From the NCBI RefSeq assembly GCF_002288925.2, contig NW_022098044.1, positions 12,500,094 to 12,564,093 of the forward strand: a stretch of 64,000 nucleotides of DNA, written 5' to 3'. Positions 10,976-23,234 of the stretch are shown here, in pieces. The stretch is from Delphinapterus leucas. Its lineage: Eukaryota > Chordata > Mammalia > Artiodactyla > Monodontidae. The translations under genes and the position numbers were made by a program. The notes under the pieces were generated by a model that was not told the DNA's origin, searched no databases, and was given only the letters and a program-made list of their open reading frames with translations. The number at the start of each line of letters is the position of its first letter. The stretch's first letter is position 1.

Positions 10976-11559
10976 ATCACTTACCGCCATATTGAAAGAA
11001 GGTGGTGGAGCCAAAAAAGATGGTGGCCATGAGGAAGGAGAGAAGTCTGAGCTCTTCAATAGTCCCAGCACTATAGAATTAGAATAGAGTTGAGTGGACC
11101 ATTCATGAATGCACAATGAAGGCGATGGCTGATTTTGAACACCTTGATAGAGGTTCAATGGCTTGACCTTTGGCTGGTAGACTCCTGGGATTATTTCACA
11201 AAGTCTTGGAATTTATATGTGCACCAATCATTATTGATAGAATAAGTAACACATCTCATCCTTACATTATTTATAATTTATTTCTTTTCACACAGAAGTA
11301 ATAGTGGTTAATAAAATATACATACTCATTTAAAAGCATTACTGAATTCATAGGAACTTTCCGTCATTATGTGTTGTTCAGTTATATGAAGTGAATCCTT
11401 GAATTGGTATGGAATCTGTAAAATGCTTTGAATTTAAAATATATCCTGCTGAGTGGGTCAATTTCTAGAATTTATCCTTGACCCAAAGAACACTACGTCC
11501 TCATCACACTGTTTCCTCTTCCTGGATACCCTAGAAGATGCTATCTCCTGACCATGCTT
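10976..11559. other. Unassigned non-coding DNA
   Basis: AT-rich in its right half; nothing recognised. Confidence 0.4.
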
Positions 11560-11935
11560 GTGGTTAGGTTTGGGACAAATGGGAAAGTGAGCAGATGTGA
11601 TATGCTACTTCCCTTCTGACTTGTATGAGCTGGTAGGTGTTCTTATGTGGTCTCTATCCCCAGTTCACGAGGCTGGCAGCAAAGAACTCCAAAACATAGA
11701 GTTTCAGTTTGGAAGTAGCTTGGATCTAGGATCCCTGAGTCAACATTGGAGGAGGAGAGCTGCCAAGGAGTGTGATCTGATCTGCACTGGACTGAGAAAT
11801 AAAGAAGTAAACCCTTTGTTGTACTAAGCCACTGAGCTATTGGAATTTATTTGTTGTACTAAGCCACTGAGCTATTGGAATTTATTTGTTGTCACAGTCT
11901 AGTTTAGCCTAGGCTGACTGATACCATCCTTCAAA
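11560..11935 (+). repeat. Ancient LTR-like (MaLR/MLT-type) remnant
   Basis: The phrase 'aagccactgagctattgg' followed by 'tttgttgtcacagtctagtt' and 'ctgactgatacc' recalls the 3' part of old MaLR-type LTRs. A 35-bp unit is perfectly duplicated in tandem inside it (11816-11850 and 11851-11885). Family assignment is tentative. Confidence 0.4.
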
Positions 11936-11989
11936 TATACTGCTTGCACCGGTGACCAAAGAGGCCTATACAAGGATCATCACTGCTGT

Positions 11990-12200
11990 AGCATTGTGAC
12001 AGCAAAAGAATGAAAACTACCTAAATGTCCCTCCATGGGAAGTTGGTTCAATCAAAATGGTACGTGCGTACAGTGGAATATTATTCTGCCATTTTCAGGG
12101 AGGTCCATAAATTACACTGCTAGGTGAAAAATGCAGGGTTCAGTAGATATGTATAATATTTTGGCCATTTACAAATAAAAAGAATATACTTATGTCATAG
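11990..12200 (+). repeat. Old LINE-1 3' fragment
   Basis: 'ctaaatgtccctccatggga', then 'cagtggaatattattctgcc' and 'aggtgaaaaatgcagggttc' follow the order of ancient mammalian L1 at the end of ORF2 and the 3' region. Confidence 0.6.
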
Positions 12201-12224
12201 CAACCAACAAATTTTGGATTTATG

Positions 12225-12445
12225 TGTCATTCAGTAGTATTTCGAAGATTTACAAGTATTAGGTCATCTGATCCTCACAATAGCCCTCTCAGGTAGGTCC
12301 CAGTGTTATCCCCATTTCACCAACATCAAAATAAGACACAAAGAGGCTATGGGAGCTGGCCAAGGTGACAAAGGTAGGATCAGGTTTGAGCAGAGATCCA
12401 AACTCAGACATGAAAGCTTAGAGCTCACACCTTTAATCATTTCGC
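12225..12445 (-). repeat. MIR SINE
   Basis: 'ctgatcctcacaatagccct', then 'tatccccatttcacc' and 'agctggccaaggtgacaaag' match the reverse complement of most of MIR. Confidence 0.72.
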
Positions 12446-13305
12446 AGTATTACATACATGGGGAAGCTCATTTAATTAGAGAATTTTTAGAAGAGGAAAC
12501 TGGTAGAAATAGGTGCCTCTGGTAGGAGAATTGAAAAGTGGGGGATAGACTTGGGAGAAAGATTTGATTTCCAGTGTATGCCCTTTAGTATCTCTTGATT
12601 TTCTTTCCTAACCATGTGTAGATCTTATGCATTTGGAAACATAAATACTTAGTTTTCAAGGAATTAAAATACTAGATCATCCACATTTTAACACTGCGTC
12701 TACTTTCTTCAGGACCCATTGGCTCCAGATCCTGAGGAAATATCCAAATGACTTCTAGGGTGGCAAAAAAGAGCCCTGCAGGCTCTCAGCAAAACCCTTG
12801 TCTTTCAGGCCATAGTTTCTCCCCATCTTCCTCCCCCCATGTCCACACGCCCAGGAGACAGAGAGAGGAACACTGCACCACTGTCTGAGAATTCATTCCT
12901 GTTCAAAGAGAAGTTTGCACTCAGATAGATTTTTGCCTTTTGCAATTATGTCATTAAAAGTGTTCTGAACTTCAGACTTGAAATGAACTCCAGAGAAGGG
13001 TCTGCCTCTTTAGCTTTCTGGCTTTACATAATTTACGGTTTTGAATCTTATTGAAAAATACAAAAGGGATTCAGAAAAGGTTCCAAGCAGATGCACACAG
13101 AGGCACATCCCTCTGTCTCTCCCCGCATAATCTTTATAAAATTTCTCCCCCGCCATGGGGAGGGACACTGTCTTTGGGATTCGAGGGTCTTAATCTGGGT
13201 CATGGAAAGAACATAAGCAAGTAGAAATTGTAATGCAGTCCCTCTGTCCATCCCTTTGGCATATCTGTTAGCAGCTGTAATATTCCTCTCTTGCACCCCT
13301 TTCTC
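12446..13305. other. Unassigned non-coding DNA
   Basis: No repeat or exon recognised. Confidence 0.4.
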
Positions 13306-13425
13306 ACCAGCACCCTCCCTCTCTTCTTTTCCCTTTTCTTCCCTTCTCTTTTCCCTTCTTTTCCTTCCCTGCCCTTGCCTCTAGTCCCCTCCACCTTCCT
13401 CTCCCCCTTCCTCTTCTGGCCCACT
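13306..13425 (+). repeat. Polypyrimidine tract
   Basis: More than 100 bases of nearly pure C/T on the plus strand, with recurring 'ttttccctt' words. The minus-strand open frame over it (Lys/Gly/Arg-rich) is a composition artefact. Confidence 0.75.
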
Positions 13426-13479
13426 TGGCCCTGGAGTGTCACTTAGCATTTAGGGAAGTAGATAGTACCAGAGGAGAGC

Positions 13480-13705
13480 GATGCTTGAAGTCAAATTGTC
13501 TGCCTTCTACTCCTTGCTCTCCCACTCCCCAAACTTGGGTCTTTGGACAAGTTACTTTAACCTTTGCAGCCTTGTTTTGCACATCTATGAATCAAGGCTA
13601 GTAGTTACATCTGTCTCTTAGGTTGTAGCTTGGATTAAAGGACACACTGAGAGTAAGGAACTTAGCACTGTACAGTAAGCACTTAATAAATATTGGCTTT
13701 ATTAT
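13480..13705 (+). repeat. MIR SINE
   Basis: 'tttggacaagttactttaac', then 'cagccttgttttgcacatct' and 'gcacttaataaatattggct' give the MIR middle and 3' end in order. Confidence 0.75.
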
Positions 13706-13710
13706 TTTGG

Positions 13711-13955
13711 GAGGCAGGATGGTGTTGTGGGTAAGATCTTATTCTCTGACAGCAGACTGTTTGAATCCCTACTCTGCCATTTAATCATTGGGTCATTTTC
13801 AAGTCATTTCTGCTCTCTGAGGTCAGTTTTCTTATCGTGATGGGGACAGAGAAGCCATTTATCTGTAGGATCACTGTGGGGAGGAAATGAGATGAAGCAT
13901 GTAAGGTACTTAGCACAGGGGCTGACACATTGCACACCTTCAGTAAATGCAGACT
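13711..13955 (+). repeat. MIR SINE, second of a head-to-tail pair
   Basis: Begins with the tRNA-like half ('ggtgttgtgggtaagatctt', 'tttgaatccctactctgcca') and runs to 'gtaaggtacttagcacaggg'. It starts directly after the end of the previous MIR. Confidence 0.75.
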
Positions 13956-14394
13956 CTTGGTGTGGAAATGTGCCAAGCAGAGGGAGACACACAAACAAAC
14001 AACAAACAACTTTCTCGAATCCCCTGAAAATTATTGCATCTGATTGAGTAAAAGGGTGACCTCACCCTAAGTCAGACTCTTGGCTGCAAGTCCAAGCCTG
14101 GATGAATTCATTGACCTTTGGCTGCGCTGCCTGCCAGACAAGGCTGCCCACCCCAGACCTGGGACAGTTCCAGGGGGAAGAGGTTGTTCGCATTTTCAGC
14201 TGGCAAACTCCATCTCTGTCTCCACTTCTGGTGGCCATACTCCTCTAAACTTCTCTCCCTCTGTAGCTAGACCTCCCCCATCCCCTGTTCAAGTTCCAAA
14301 TAAGGAGAGCAGTTGCTGGGGAGGTGTGTGTGGAGGGTGGAGGAGTTGGAACAGGTGTAGCCAATGGGAAAGACCCCAGTCTCTGGTCATGTCT
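13956..14394. other. Unassigned non-coding DNA
   Basis: Nothing recognised between MIR copies. Confidence 0.4.
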
Positions 14395-14600
14395 CAGCCT
14401 GGGACAAGATCAAGTGGGGACTCTGGCTTCTGACCCAGGCCCAGAACCTAGTTCTTCCTCTTCTGGCTGTGGACTCAGGCCAAGTCACTTAGCATCTCTC
14501 CACCAGCCTCAGTTTTCTCAGCTGTGAAACTGGAAAAACAACAGTTGCTATTGAAAAGTAATGCCTGTAGACTAACTGGCTCAGCAAATGAATGAAGGAT
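14395..14600 (+). repeat. MIR SINE fragment
   Basis: 'ggccaagtcacttagcatct' followed by 'cctcagttttctcagctgtg' matches the MIR core in plus orientation. Confidence 0.68.
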
Positions 14601-14694
14601 TATAATTGGTATAACCTTGAATAGTGGATCCTCAGAATAGACAACAGAGGGTCCAGGTGGGTGGGGGCCCGGGGAAAGAGATTCCATCATTTTA

Positions 14695-15131
14695 TTTCTT
14701 TTCTCTTTTTTTGAAGTAGAGTTGACTTACAGTGTTGTGTTAGTTTCAGGTGTACAGCAAAATGATTCAATTATATAGATGTATATACTCAGATATACAT
14801 ATATCTTCTTTTTCAGATTCTTTTCCATTATAGGTTATTACAATATATTGAATACAGTTCCCTGTGCTATACAGTAGGTCCTTGTTGTTTATCTATTTTA
14901 TGTATAGTAGTCTGTATCTGCTAATTCCAAACTCCTAATTTATCCCTCCCCTGCCTTCCCCTTTGGTAACCATAAGTTTGTTTTCTATGTCTGTGAGTCT
15001 GTTTCTGTTTTGTAAATAAGTTCATTTGTGTCATATTTTCGATTCCACATATAAATGATATCATATGATATTTGTCTTCCTTTTGTCTGACTTATTTCAC
15101 TTAGTCTAATGATCTCTAGGTCCATCCATTG
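14695..15131 (-). mobile_element. LINE-1 3' end, 5'-truncated
   Basis: Reverse complement of the L1 3' region, from a T-rich start to 'ctaggtccatccattg' in the end of ORF2. The target duplication is exact: TTCCATCATTTTA at 14682-14694 and 15132-15144. Confidence 0.92.
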
Positions 15132-15144
15132 TTCCATCATTTTA

Positions 15145-16054
15145 AGATCTGAGGTTTGTGGTGCAGCTTCTCCTCTGAATTCACTTCTCTAGGTGTTGTT
15201 CTTCTAGGTACAGTGGGGGTGGTCCAGGGCAGGCTCCTGGCAGAAGGAGCCCCAGGACTGGGGGAGAGGCGGGGCTGAGCTGAGCTGGCTGTTTCTCCAA
15301 CTTCCCACCTCTCTCCAGAGCCTCAGCCGAATGTACCAACAGGCCTTCTTTCTGAGGGTGGTGCTCAAGCAAGGAGCCTCAAGGCATCCTCCTGCCTCCT
15401 GCACTTGTTCCCTGCTTGCCGAATGCCTTCTCCAGCCAACAGGCAGGACTTGGTATCTCATTTTGTAGAGTAATTTAAACTGGGGAGGCCTCGTGTCTCT
15501 GTGGCAGGGACAGACTCAGGAGCTCTGTCTGGCACGGCCCTGCAGCCCCCCGTTCCAGCAAGGCTCAAAGCTCTCTAACCTTGCATGCTCTTGGATCCAG
15601 CCCCTGCTTTAATTTCAGAAGCCTTTACAATTCCTTCATTTTCTAGTAGTCCCTTGGAGCAGAATACAGAATCACAGACTACCAGAGCAAAAAGGTATCT
15701 CAGTGATCATCTCTAGAGTTGACCAACTTACAGTCCATGGCACATCTGATCTACAGTGACATATTGTTCAGTCCACACAGTTTTTTTTTTAATGAATGAC
15801 ATGTCAACATTGAAAACCTGCGAGTTTTCCCTTGATGTCCAGTTTCTCTTGCAAAGTCATAAATCTGGCAGTGCTGGCTTGCATTTCTACATGGCAGCAA
15901 TTGAATGGATAGGGTAGTGGCTGCTTCCTTTGCATTGTGCCTGAGCCTCTGTCCACCCCAGCCCCTCTCACTCCCTGTCACATCGTACTTGCCCCTTTGG
16001 TTCATTTCCTTATCTGCATGGCCCCAATTGGCATTTGAGTTTGCAACTTCTGAT
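15145..16054. other. Unassigned non-coding DNA
   Basis: No gene. 15680-15720 ('ggtatctcagtgatcatctc') recalls a widespread old mammalian repeat but is too short to name. Confidence 0.4.
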
Positions 16055-16160
16055 CTAGCTGAACTCCTCATTGTATGGATGGGAAACCTGAGGACAGGTG
16101 ATAGCAAATGACTCTGCCAAGCCCACCAAAAAATAAATGCCAGAAGTGGGATTTGAGGCC
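16055..16160 (-). repeat. MIR SINE fragment
   Basis: 'tatggatgggaaacctgagg', then 'agtgggatttgaggcctgcc' resemble reverse MIR. The L1 that follows appears to have inserted into its end. Confidence 0.55.
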
Positions 16161-16300
16161 TGCCCTTTTTCTTTTTTTTTTATTGAAGTATAGTTGATTT
16201 ACAATGTTGTGTTAATTTCTGCCATACAGCAAAGCGATTCAGTTATACATATATGTACTTTCTTTTTTAAAAAATTCTTTTCTATTATGGTTTATTAGTC
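16161..16300 (-). mobile_element. LINE-1 3' end, short
   Basis: T-run, then 'attgaagtatagttgattta', 'gccatacagcaaagcgattc' and 'tctattatggtttatta'. Only about 140 bp of the L1 3' end is present. Confidence 0.85.
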
Positions 16301-18189
16301 CTTTTCCTCACTTACTGAGAATGGAACAGCCCATGAATACAATATGCATCTTGGCACTGAAGCTCTCTGGATGACCTCGTGGAGTTGAGTCCCACCTCTC
16401 TGGCCTTTGTCCATCACTGAGTCATAGGCTTAGCTTGGGGTGCTTTTTGCCTAGGGCAGGACTCCCAAGTTTCATCTGATGGTCAGAATCCGAAAAACAA
16501 GCCCAGAGACAGTGTCTGCCTTCCTGTTGCATGTTTTGCTTCCCTCATTTTGTCATTTCTCCTCTTGTCCTTTTCCATCATCCCTGTTAGAGAAGGATAG
16601 CATAATGTTCTCGGTTTTTCACATAAACTGTGGTCAAGAGGGGTAAATTACTGTGATGTAATGTGCCCCTCAGCCCCAGAACTGTTTCCCTGCCTCTCAC
16701 CCCTGTTTACTGTTGAGGTCATCAGGCCCCTAAAGGGTGATATGATACTGGCGCTGCAGAGTCAAGATTATGGCTCAACCTTGGCCTTGCTCTCCCAGCA
16801 CTCAGCACCCAGGGGTACTGCCAGTGGTGCCATGAATGACCAGAACTGACTCCAAACAGGCTGAGAGGAGGCTGGCAGATGGCAGCCACGGTGACCTCTG
16901 CCTCGTCCTGCCGCCCCAGGGGCTCTAGTGCTCTGCAGAGCCTGTGACAACAGGTGAGGGGTTTGGTGGCCGGGGTGGGGGGAATGATATCTCAGTGTTT
17001 GGCTGGTCTTGTGCATTAATGTGGGTGCCCAGAAGTCCTGGGGGCTGGCCGGGGCTGGCCCTGCATTTCCATTCTCTTCAGTCAGCCTCAAATCCCTGTC
17101 TTTGAAAATGAAGTTAAAAGGAGCAGCTAGGAGATAATACATACAGAAGAGCCAAATGTAAAATGCCTCCCCGTCCCTCTGGTAAGGCCACTCCTAGGAC
17201 AAGCAACAAGGATTACACAGTAATCTTATTATACAGGGTCTGGCAAGGGCAAAGAAAGGGTTACTTTTCTGTGCATGGTGACACCGTGCCCCACTTTCCT
17301 TCTCTAAGCTGCCATCCCCTCTGCTGCAGAGCTTTCCATCCTCAGGGAGAGAGGCACAGTCATGCAGGTGCCCTGGGCTTCTTTCAGGCCAAAGGGGTTT
17401 CTGGTTTCTTCCCTGTCTCAACAAGGCTCACGGTCTGCCCCCAGCTTCAGAGACTTGCCTCACAGCAGAACCTGCTGCTGGAGTTCGGATTCCATCATTT
17501 GTCAAAAGAGAAAGCTGGATAAGAGTGGTCAAATGCATCAAGACCAAACACTCCCAGTGTCTGGCCCATCCAGGTGTCCCAGTAGCAGAGGGCTTATTTC
17601 TCTCTTCTTGGGACAACCTGACAAAACAAAGGGTCCTTCCTGAGCTTCTGTCCAAAGACATAGTGTTGAGAGGAATGAAAGTGGGAGATGAGATCTCGCC
17701 ATTAACTTCTGACTCAGATGACTGTTTTTGAGTAACTAAGTATTAGGAAACCGTGCCTGGCCCTTACCTAGCTTTCTCTTTCTTTGCTGTCAGGAAAATT
17801 TAACCCCATCCACTCCTTCTGTGGATCATAACTCTGGAGGAGAGTGTGTGTGGTGCCAGGAGAGGGATGGACTTGGCCACTGGCATTATAAGGTACCCAA
17901 GGATGGGAAGATAACATTTTGGCTAGTGAAAAGTAACAAGATCTGCTATTCACATAGATTTTTACATGAAAACCTGGGACTGTTTATATTATTGTACTCA
18001 ACTCGGTTTTCTGTGCCAGTGGATGGGGAAAAAATAGATAATGTAAGAGAATGGTAAAACCATTGTTTCAGGTTTCACAGATATTTCACTTCTATGTGAC
18101 ACCAGAATACAGATGTGTGCTTACATTACATTGAGTAATGTTTAATGTGCTCATGTTACACCAAGCCACCACCAGCTGTGGCATGATGA
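16301..18189. other. Unassigned non-coding DNA
   Basis: About 1.9 kb without a recognised repeat or exon. Overlapping frames of up to 124 codons occur on both strands with no domain signature. Confidence 0.4.
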
Positions 18190-18240
18190 CTTGAACATAG
18201 CAGGAGCCTTATCAGGACTTGTTAAGTGAATGAAGGAGCC
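18190..18240 (+). repeat. L2 3' tail remnant
   Basis: 'gaacatagcaggagcc' followed by 'ttgttaagtgaatgaagg' resembles the L2 3' terminus. Confidence 0.4.
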
Positions 18241-18366
18241 TTCCTGTCATCTGATAACTAACATACCCACAGACACACAGATGCTCCTCTCTCGGCTGAA
18301 GTCCTCTGAAGTATTAAAAATCATGTGGACAAGGAAGGATCACAGTTTCCTTAGACTCTAAGCCAG

Positions 18367-18522
18367 GATTCAGCAAACTTTTTCTGTAAATGCCCAGATA
18401 GTAAATATTTTCGGCTTTGCAAGCCAGGAGGTCACTGTCTCCATGGCTTAACTCTGTAGCTGTCACACCAAAGCAGCCATAGACAATACAAATCAAATAG
18501 GTGTGGCTGTGTTCCAAGAAAG

Positions 18523-18567
<45 letters not shown>

Positions 18568-18665
18568 CGCGCGCACGCATGCCTTGCAGCCCCTAATAAA
18601 GCTTTATTTACAAAAGCGGGTGGCAAGCTGGATTTGGCTTGGGGGGCTGTAGTTTGCCAACCCCT
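18367..18665 (+). mobile_element. hAT-Charlie-type MITE (MER3/MER58-like)
   Basis: Begins with 'cagcaaactttttctgtaaa' and ends with 'gtagtttgccaacccctg', near-palindromic terminal repeats of an abundant non-autonomous hAT element. The body shows 'gtaaatattttcggctttg' and 'aagctttatttacaaaa'. A microsatellite block interrupts it at about 18518-18590. The precise family name is uncertain. Confidence 0.7.
18524..18582. repeat. (TG)n(CG)n microsatellite, Z-DNA-prone
   Basis: An unbroken alternating pyrimidine-purine run: about 18 TG units, then about 7 CG units, then CACGCATGC. It lies inside the hAT relic. Confidence 0.95.
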
Positions 18666-19869
18666 GATCTAAACCTTTGGTAAGTTCTCATATCGAGGAC
18701 TATGTTTAAAAATAAATCTTACACTTTGGTGAAGATTGGTCCTGGATAGAGAATTGGACCTGCAGGTTACTGTGAAAACAAGTGTAAAACTGGTGGTCAG
18801 GGAAACTGGATGCTTTCCCTGGTTCATTGACTTAGAGTGAAGTCCTAAGACAGCCTCAGTTTCCTGATGAATGAAGTGAGGGTTTACCTCAGAAGACCTT
18901 TAAAGCCTTTTCCAGAACTTAGAGGATTTACTTTCACACATCCTCCCCACACCCCCACCATTTTTTTTTTTAAGCTTTGATGATGAACTTTGAGAAGCTC
19001 AGCATTAGTCTCATGGGAAAAATCAGAGTTGGGAGTGTGGTATGGAGGAGAAAAAGCCTAATTGTATTTACCTTCTGTTTCATAAAAAAATAACCATTGA
19101 TACCATAAAGTTTGTTCATGGTGTCATTCTATTTCTGGATACAAAGTGCATGTATTACACTTTTTGGTGACCTGATATCTCAACACTGTCCCTACAAGTG
19201 AGGATTCTCTGATGTACTACATCTTGATGGAAGGCAGTGGCAATCCCAGGTAGCTAGGACTCTGGCATGTGCCCCATACTAAGAAAATTTGGCAATCTCA
19301 CTCTCCACTGTGAATCTTGAGAAATGAGACAACAGCATGGGGCTCTCAGAGAAATTATTCACAGAGCCAGTGGCAGCAAGGCTCCAGTGGGGATTCAGTG
19401 GGAATCCATTAGAGATAGTGTCACCTTCTAGTGAAGGAAGGTCCTAGCCAGACTCTTCCTGAACTAGACTGTGGCTCTGGTTCTTGGATCCAGACTCTCT
19501 TGGTTTCTGCTCATTATCTGAGACTGAACATTTTCATCCATTCCCTGTTCGTATCCTTCCAACAAATTTAGTTCATGCTTAAGTTCGACAGAACTACCTT
19601 CTGTTGTTTGCAATCGAAATCCCTGACTGAAACACTAAAGATGCAACTCTGCATTTCATTTGCATCATTTAATTCTTCATTCTAAAGCTGGAAAAACCTC
19701 TTTCCAGAGCCAGGAGTCATAGATCATTTATGTAAACTCTAAGCTAATCCTCTTGGGGTACTCTCTTCATTGGGAGGAAGCCTCCCATTTGCAGTGGAAG
19801 GCTTTGGTTTTGAGCTACAGCAGAATATTGTGTTGACCTCAGCTTTCTAAAGGGCTTCTACTTCATTGC
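18666..19869. other. Unassigned non-coding DNA
   Basis: No repeat or gene recognised. Confidence 0.4.
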
Positions 19870-20580
19870 CTTCATTTATCCATTCATTCATTCATTCATT
19901 CACTCACTCATTTAATAATTCATTCCATCAACGTTTATCTAGCACCTACTACATATTCAGCATTGCATGGAGCGCTATCCTCAGTGAGCAAAGCAAAAGG
20001 AGCTTACAATCTATGGGGAGGACAGACACATACAACTAATAATTTAATTCCACCATTTTATAAGAACCACAGAGGCTTAGGGTGTTTTGAGCAGGAATAG
20101 CAGGGAGATCTTCCCTAATCTGTGAGGAAAGTAAGGAAAGTCTTGTCAAGGAAGTAACATTTGAGCTCTGAGCTGAAGGATGAACCAGCATGAACTATCT
20201 GAAGCAGGGAAAGAGGTGGAGAGAACAGGATGTGTGAAGGGCCTGAGCAGGCAGGAGCACCCTGCACTTAGGGATGAAAAGGAAGCCAGAGGTCTGAAGT
20301 TGAGTGAGTCTGAAAGATGGGACAATGAGCTGAGACTGAAGAGGCATTTGGTCCTTGTTGGTCAAGGTAAAGATTAGGGAAATTTTATCTCAAGAGCAAT
20401 TGGAAACCATTGAAGGATTTCACTTGGGTGAGTGAAATGTTTGGATTTCCATTTTTCAAGAATTACTGTGTAAAGAGTGAATCACAGTGTCTCAAGCAGG
20501 GCTATGAGGAGGGCAGGTAAGAGGGCGTTTCAGGGCAGCTGGTAGTACTTTGGAGCAGGGTGGTGATGGTGAAGAGAAAT
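19870..20580 (-). repeat. L2-like repeat with (TTCA)n edge
   Basis: Opens with (CATT/TTCA) units at about 19878-19910, the reverse of the L2 tail. Then come 'tctagcacctactacatatt', 'gagcttacaatctatgggga', 'aagtaacatttgagctctga' and 'agagcaattggaaaccattg', which give the expected order of L2 and the ancient sequence found beyond it. Confidence 0.6.
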
Positions 20581-22359
20581 AATTTAAGAAAAGTGTAAGG
20601 TGAAATAGAATTCCTTGACTAGTTGGTGGAGGGTTTCCTTTATGAATGCAGGGTAGATGGAGGTGATATTTACTGGTATGGGCAGTTCTGAAGGAAGAAG
20701 TCTGGGGTAAGGAGGGAGGGGTTTTGTTTCAGTTATACTGAGTTTTGTTACTACCTGTTGGACCCTGTGGACCCCAGATTTTCCAACTTGGCTGAAGCAG
20801 TTAAGACAATTCTCACAATGTGTGTTACTACTGTCCCTGTTGGTACTTTCTTGGGAATATAGGCTAAACCTCACGCAAGGGTATTAGGTCCCTCTGTCTC
20901 CTACACAATTAGTTCCTCCATTTCTGAATCTCTTGGTCTGAAGACTATGGTTATTTATCTCCTTGGGAAGCTTAGGGCAAGCAGCCCTTGCTTTCTTCTG
21001 CCCTGTTCATCCTTCTGCACCACCCCAGTGACTGTCTACACCTTCTCATGAGCAATCCAGCTATGACTTCCTCCGGATTCCTTTTTTACTTTATCTAGGA
21101 GTACAACTAATTTTGACCTTCCAGAAGCTTCTAAATGGGCCATTCCTCCTGAGCCTATTGTGATCTTGACCTTGTTCATTAGACATGGATGGACCCCAAG
21201 GTATGATCAATATGTACATATAATTTTTCAAAAATTCAGGGCATATTATCTACTCATATTTCTGGCTTTTTCCCCTTTTTGCTATTTGAGTCAATGTCCT
21301 GATCGTTCCAGTGCTTATAGCATGATGACTGAAAACAGAGAAAAGTTATAAAGCTCGAATCATGAGGCTGTTGTCAAGATTGCATGGGGCCATGCTTTCT
21401 GGATGACCTGCAAGCAACATTTCTCTGTCTTTTCTCTTTTCCTCATCATCTGTGAATAATTAGGGCTGGAATCATGATTGAATAAATGACAATGATTTCC
21501 AAGCTCTTAGAAAATGTCAGATACCAGATATGAGAATAAACTCCGTCCAGGGAAACTCTAAGAGTAGGTCTGTACTCTTTACGGAAATCCCAACTTCAGA
21601 AAAATCCCATGAATGGCCCAGAAGAAGATCCAAACCCTTCCCTCCTTAAACATGATATCTGTGAATAAATATCCATGATATTCATTCCACCTTATTTTCC
21701 ACTTTTCTCTCTATTAGGAAGGGCGTTCTGTAAAGCATGGTTGCATCTGAAGGACACAGAAAAAAAAATGATCCCACAGGCAGAGAAGGGATGGAATGAG
21801 CTAGTTCATTAAAATATTATTGAAAGTCCATAGGAACAAGGCAAAACCCCATCAACTCAGCAGTCCTGGATTATTTCTACAGGACACTAAAAATGAACAA
21901 CATACTAACCAAGTAGTTATTTTTTCTTCCTTCTCCATGACTCATAGTTAGAATGGGAACATCTGGAGTTTGGAATCAATTGTCCAGAACTAGCTGCTGT
22001 GCTAATTAATATTCATTCAAATAGCATTCCACCAAGGCGTCCCTTCTTGCATCTCTGTTCCCTGTAGGCACCAGTGCTTCCCCATAAACTGTGTCCATCT
22101 TAGGAGAACTCTGACTGGCCAGTACAAGGAGGAGGGCGAGCAAGGGTGATAGAAGAGCCTGCAGCATGCCCTTCTGTCTGAAACAATGAGCAGCCCATTG
22201 GATGAAGTGTTGGAAAACAACTTAGGAGAAGGAACACTTCTGCTGAGTGTGAACAGGGAGATTTAATTAGCAAGATTGCCCCCTTGCTCTGTTCAGCATA
22301 GAAGAGGAGAGGTCTCAGAATGATTTCACGGTTACATCTTGTGAAAAGAGGGCAGAATT
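20581..22359. other. Unassigned non-coding DNA
   Basis: 20581-20760 may be a further diverged part of the preceding repeat. The rest is unrecognised. Confidence 0.4.
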
Positions 22360-22370
22360 AAGACCCTTTC

Positions 22371-22617
22371 TTTATTTTTTAAAAAAAATTTTTATTTCAT
22401 ATTGGAATATATTTGATTTACAATGTTGTGTTAGTTTCAGGTGTATAGCAAAGTGATTCGGTTATACATATTCATATATCTATAGTTTTTCAGATTCTTT
22501 TCCCATATAGGTTATGACAGCGTATTGAGTATAGTTCCCTGTGCTAGACGGTAGATCCTTGTTGATTATCTGTCTTATATATTGTAGTGTATACCTCCTA
22601 ATTTATCCCTCCCCCCC
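22371..22617 (-). mobile_element. LINE-1 3' end, 5'-truncated
   Basis: T/A-rich start, then 'aatatatttgatttacaatg' and 'gagtatagttccctgtgcta'. A probable target duplication is AAGACCCTTT (22360-22369) and AAGACTCTTT (22618-22627), one mismatch. Confidence 0.87.
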
Positions 22618-22892
22618 AAGACTCTTTAACTGTAGACTATTCTGGCTCAGCCACAGTTTCTCTTTTTAGTGATGAACTGGTAAAAATACTAGAACTGTCT
22701 GGGAAAGTCACTACCTACAAGAGTCTATACAATTCTGAGTCTACTGCAGTTGGCTCTTATGATAGCTGGCAAGAGTCTCTTCTTCACTTCCGCTTCACAA
22801 TGCATAACTTAAAAGGACATTGGTTTAGATATTAATGCCCCAATGCACCACTTCATCCATTGCACTGGCTTGTTGGTAATTCGCTTTGCAGA

Positions 22893-23189
22893 TCTGCACT
22901 GGCCAAAATGGTAGTTAATTGAAATGCATTTGGTCTGAATTGACATGTACTGTAAGTGTAAAATATACACCGGATTTCAAAAGACCTAGTATGAAAAAAA
23001 GAATGCAAAATATCACCTTAATTATATTTATGCTAATTACATGTTGAAAGATAATGTTTTGGATATATTGGATCAAATATAGTTTAAAATTTCTTTTTAC
23101 CTTTTGAATGGGACTACTAGGAGATTTAAAATTATATATGTAGTTTACATTTGTGGCTTGCACTATATTTCTTTTGGATAGCACTGAAC
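22893..23189 (-). mobile_element. hAT-type non-autonomous transposon relic (MER33-like)
   Basis: Contains 'gtaagtgtaaaatatacacc', 'gataatgttttggatatatt' and 'gtggcttgcactatatttc', ending 'tggatagcactga'. This matches a known placental hAT MITE read in reverse. The left terminal part is shortened. The name is tentative. Confidence 0.6.
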
Positions 23190-23234
23190 TAGAGTCTTAA
23201 ACCTCAATTGATGGAAATGACTTTAGCTCTCTCT

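Noticed and set aside
13200..13442. Lys/Gly/Arg-rich minus-strand open frame
   Set aside because: It is the translation of a polypyrimidine tract and has no independent support.
18314..18626. Open frames with His-Thr or Arg-Ala-His repeats
   Set aside because: They translate the (TG)n(CG)n microsatellite.
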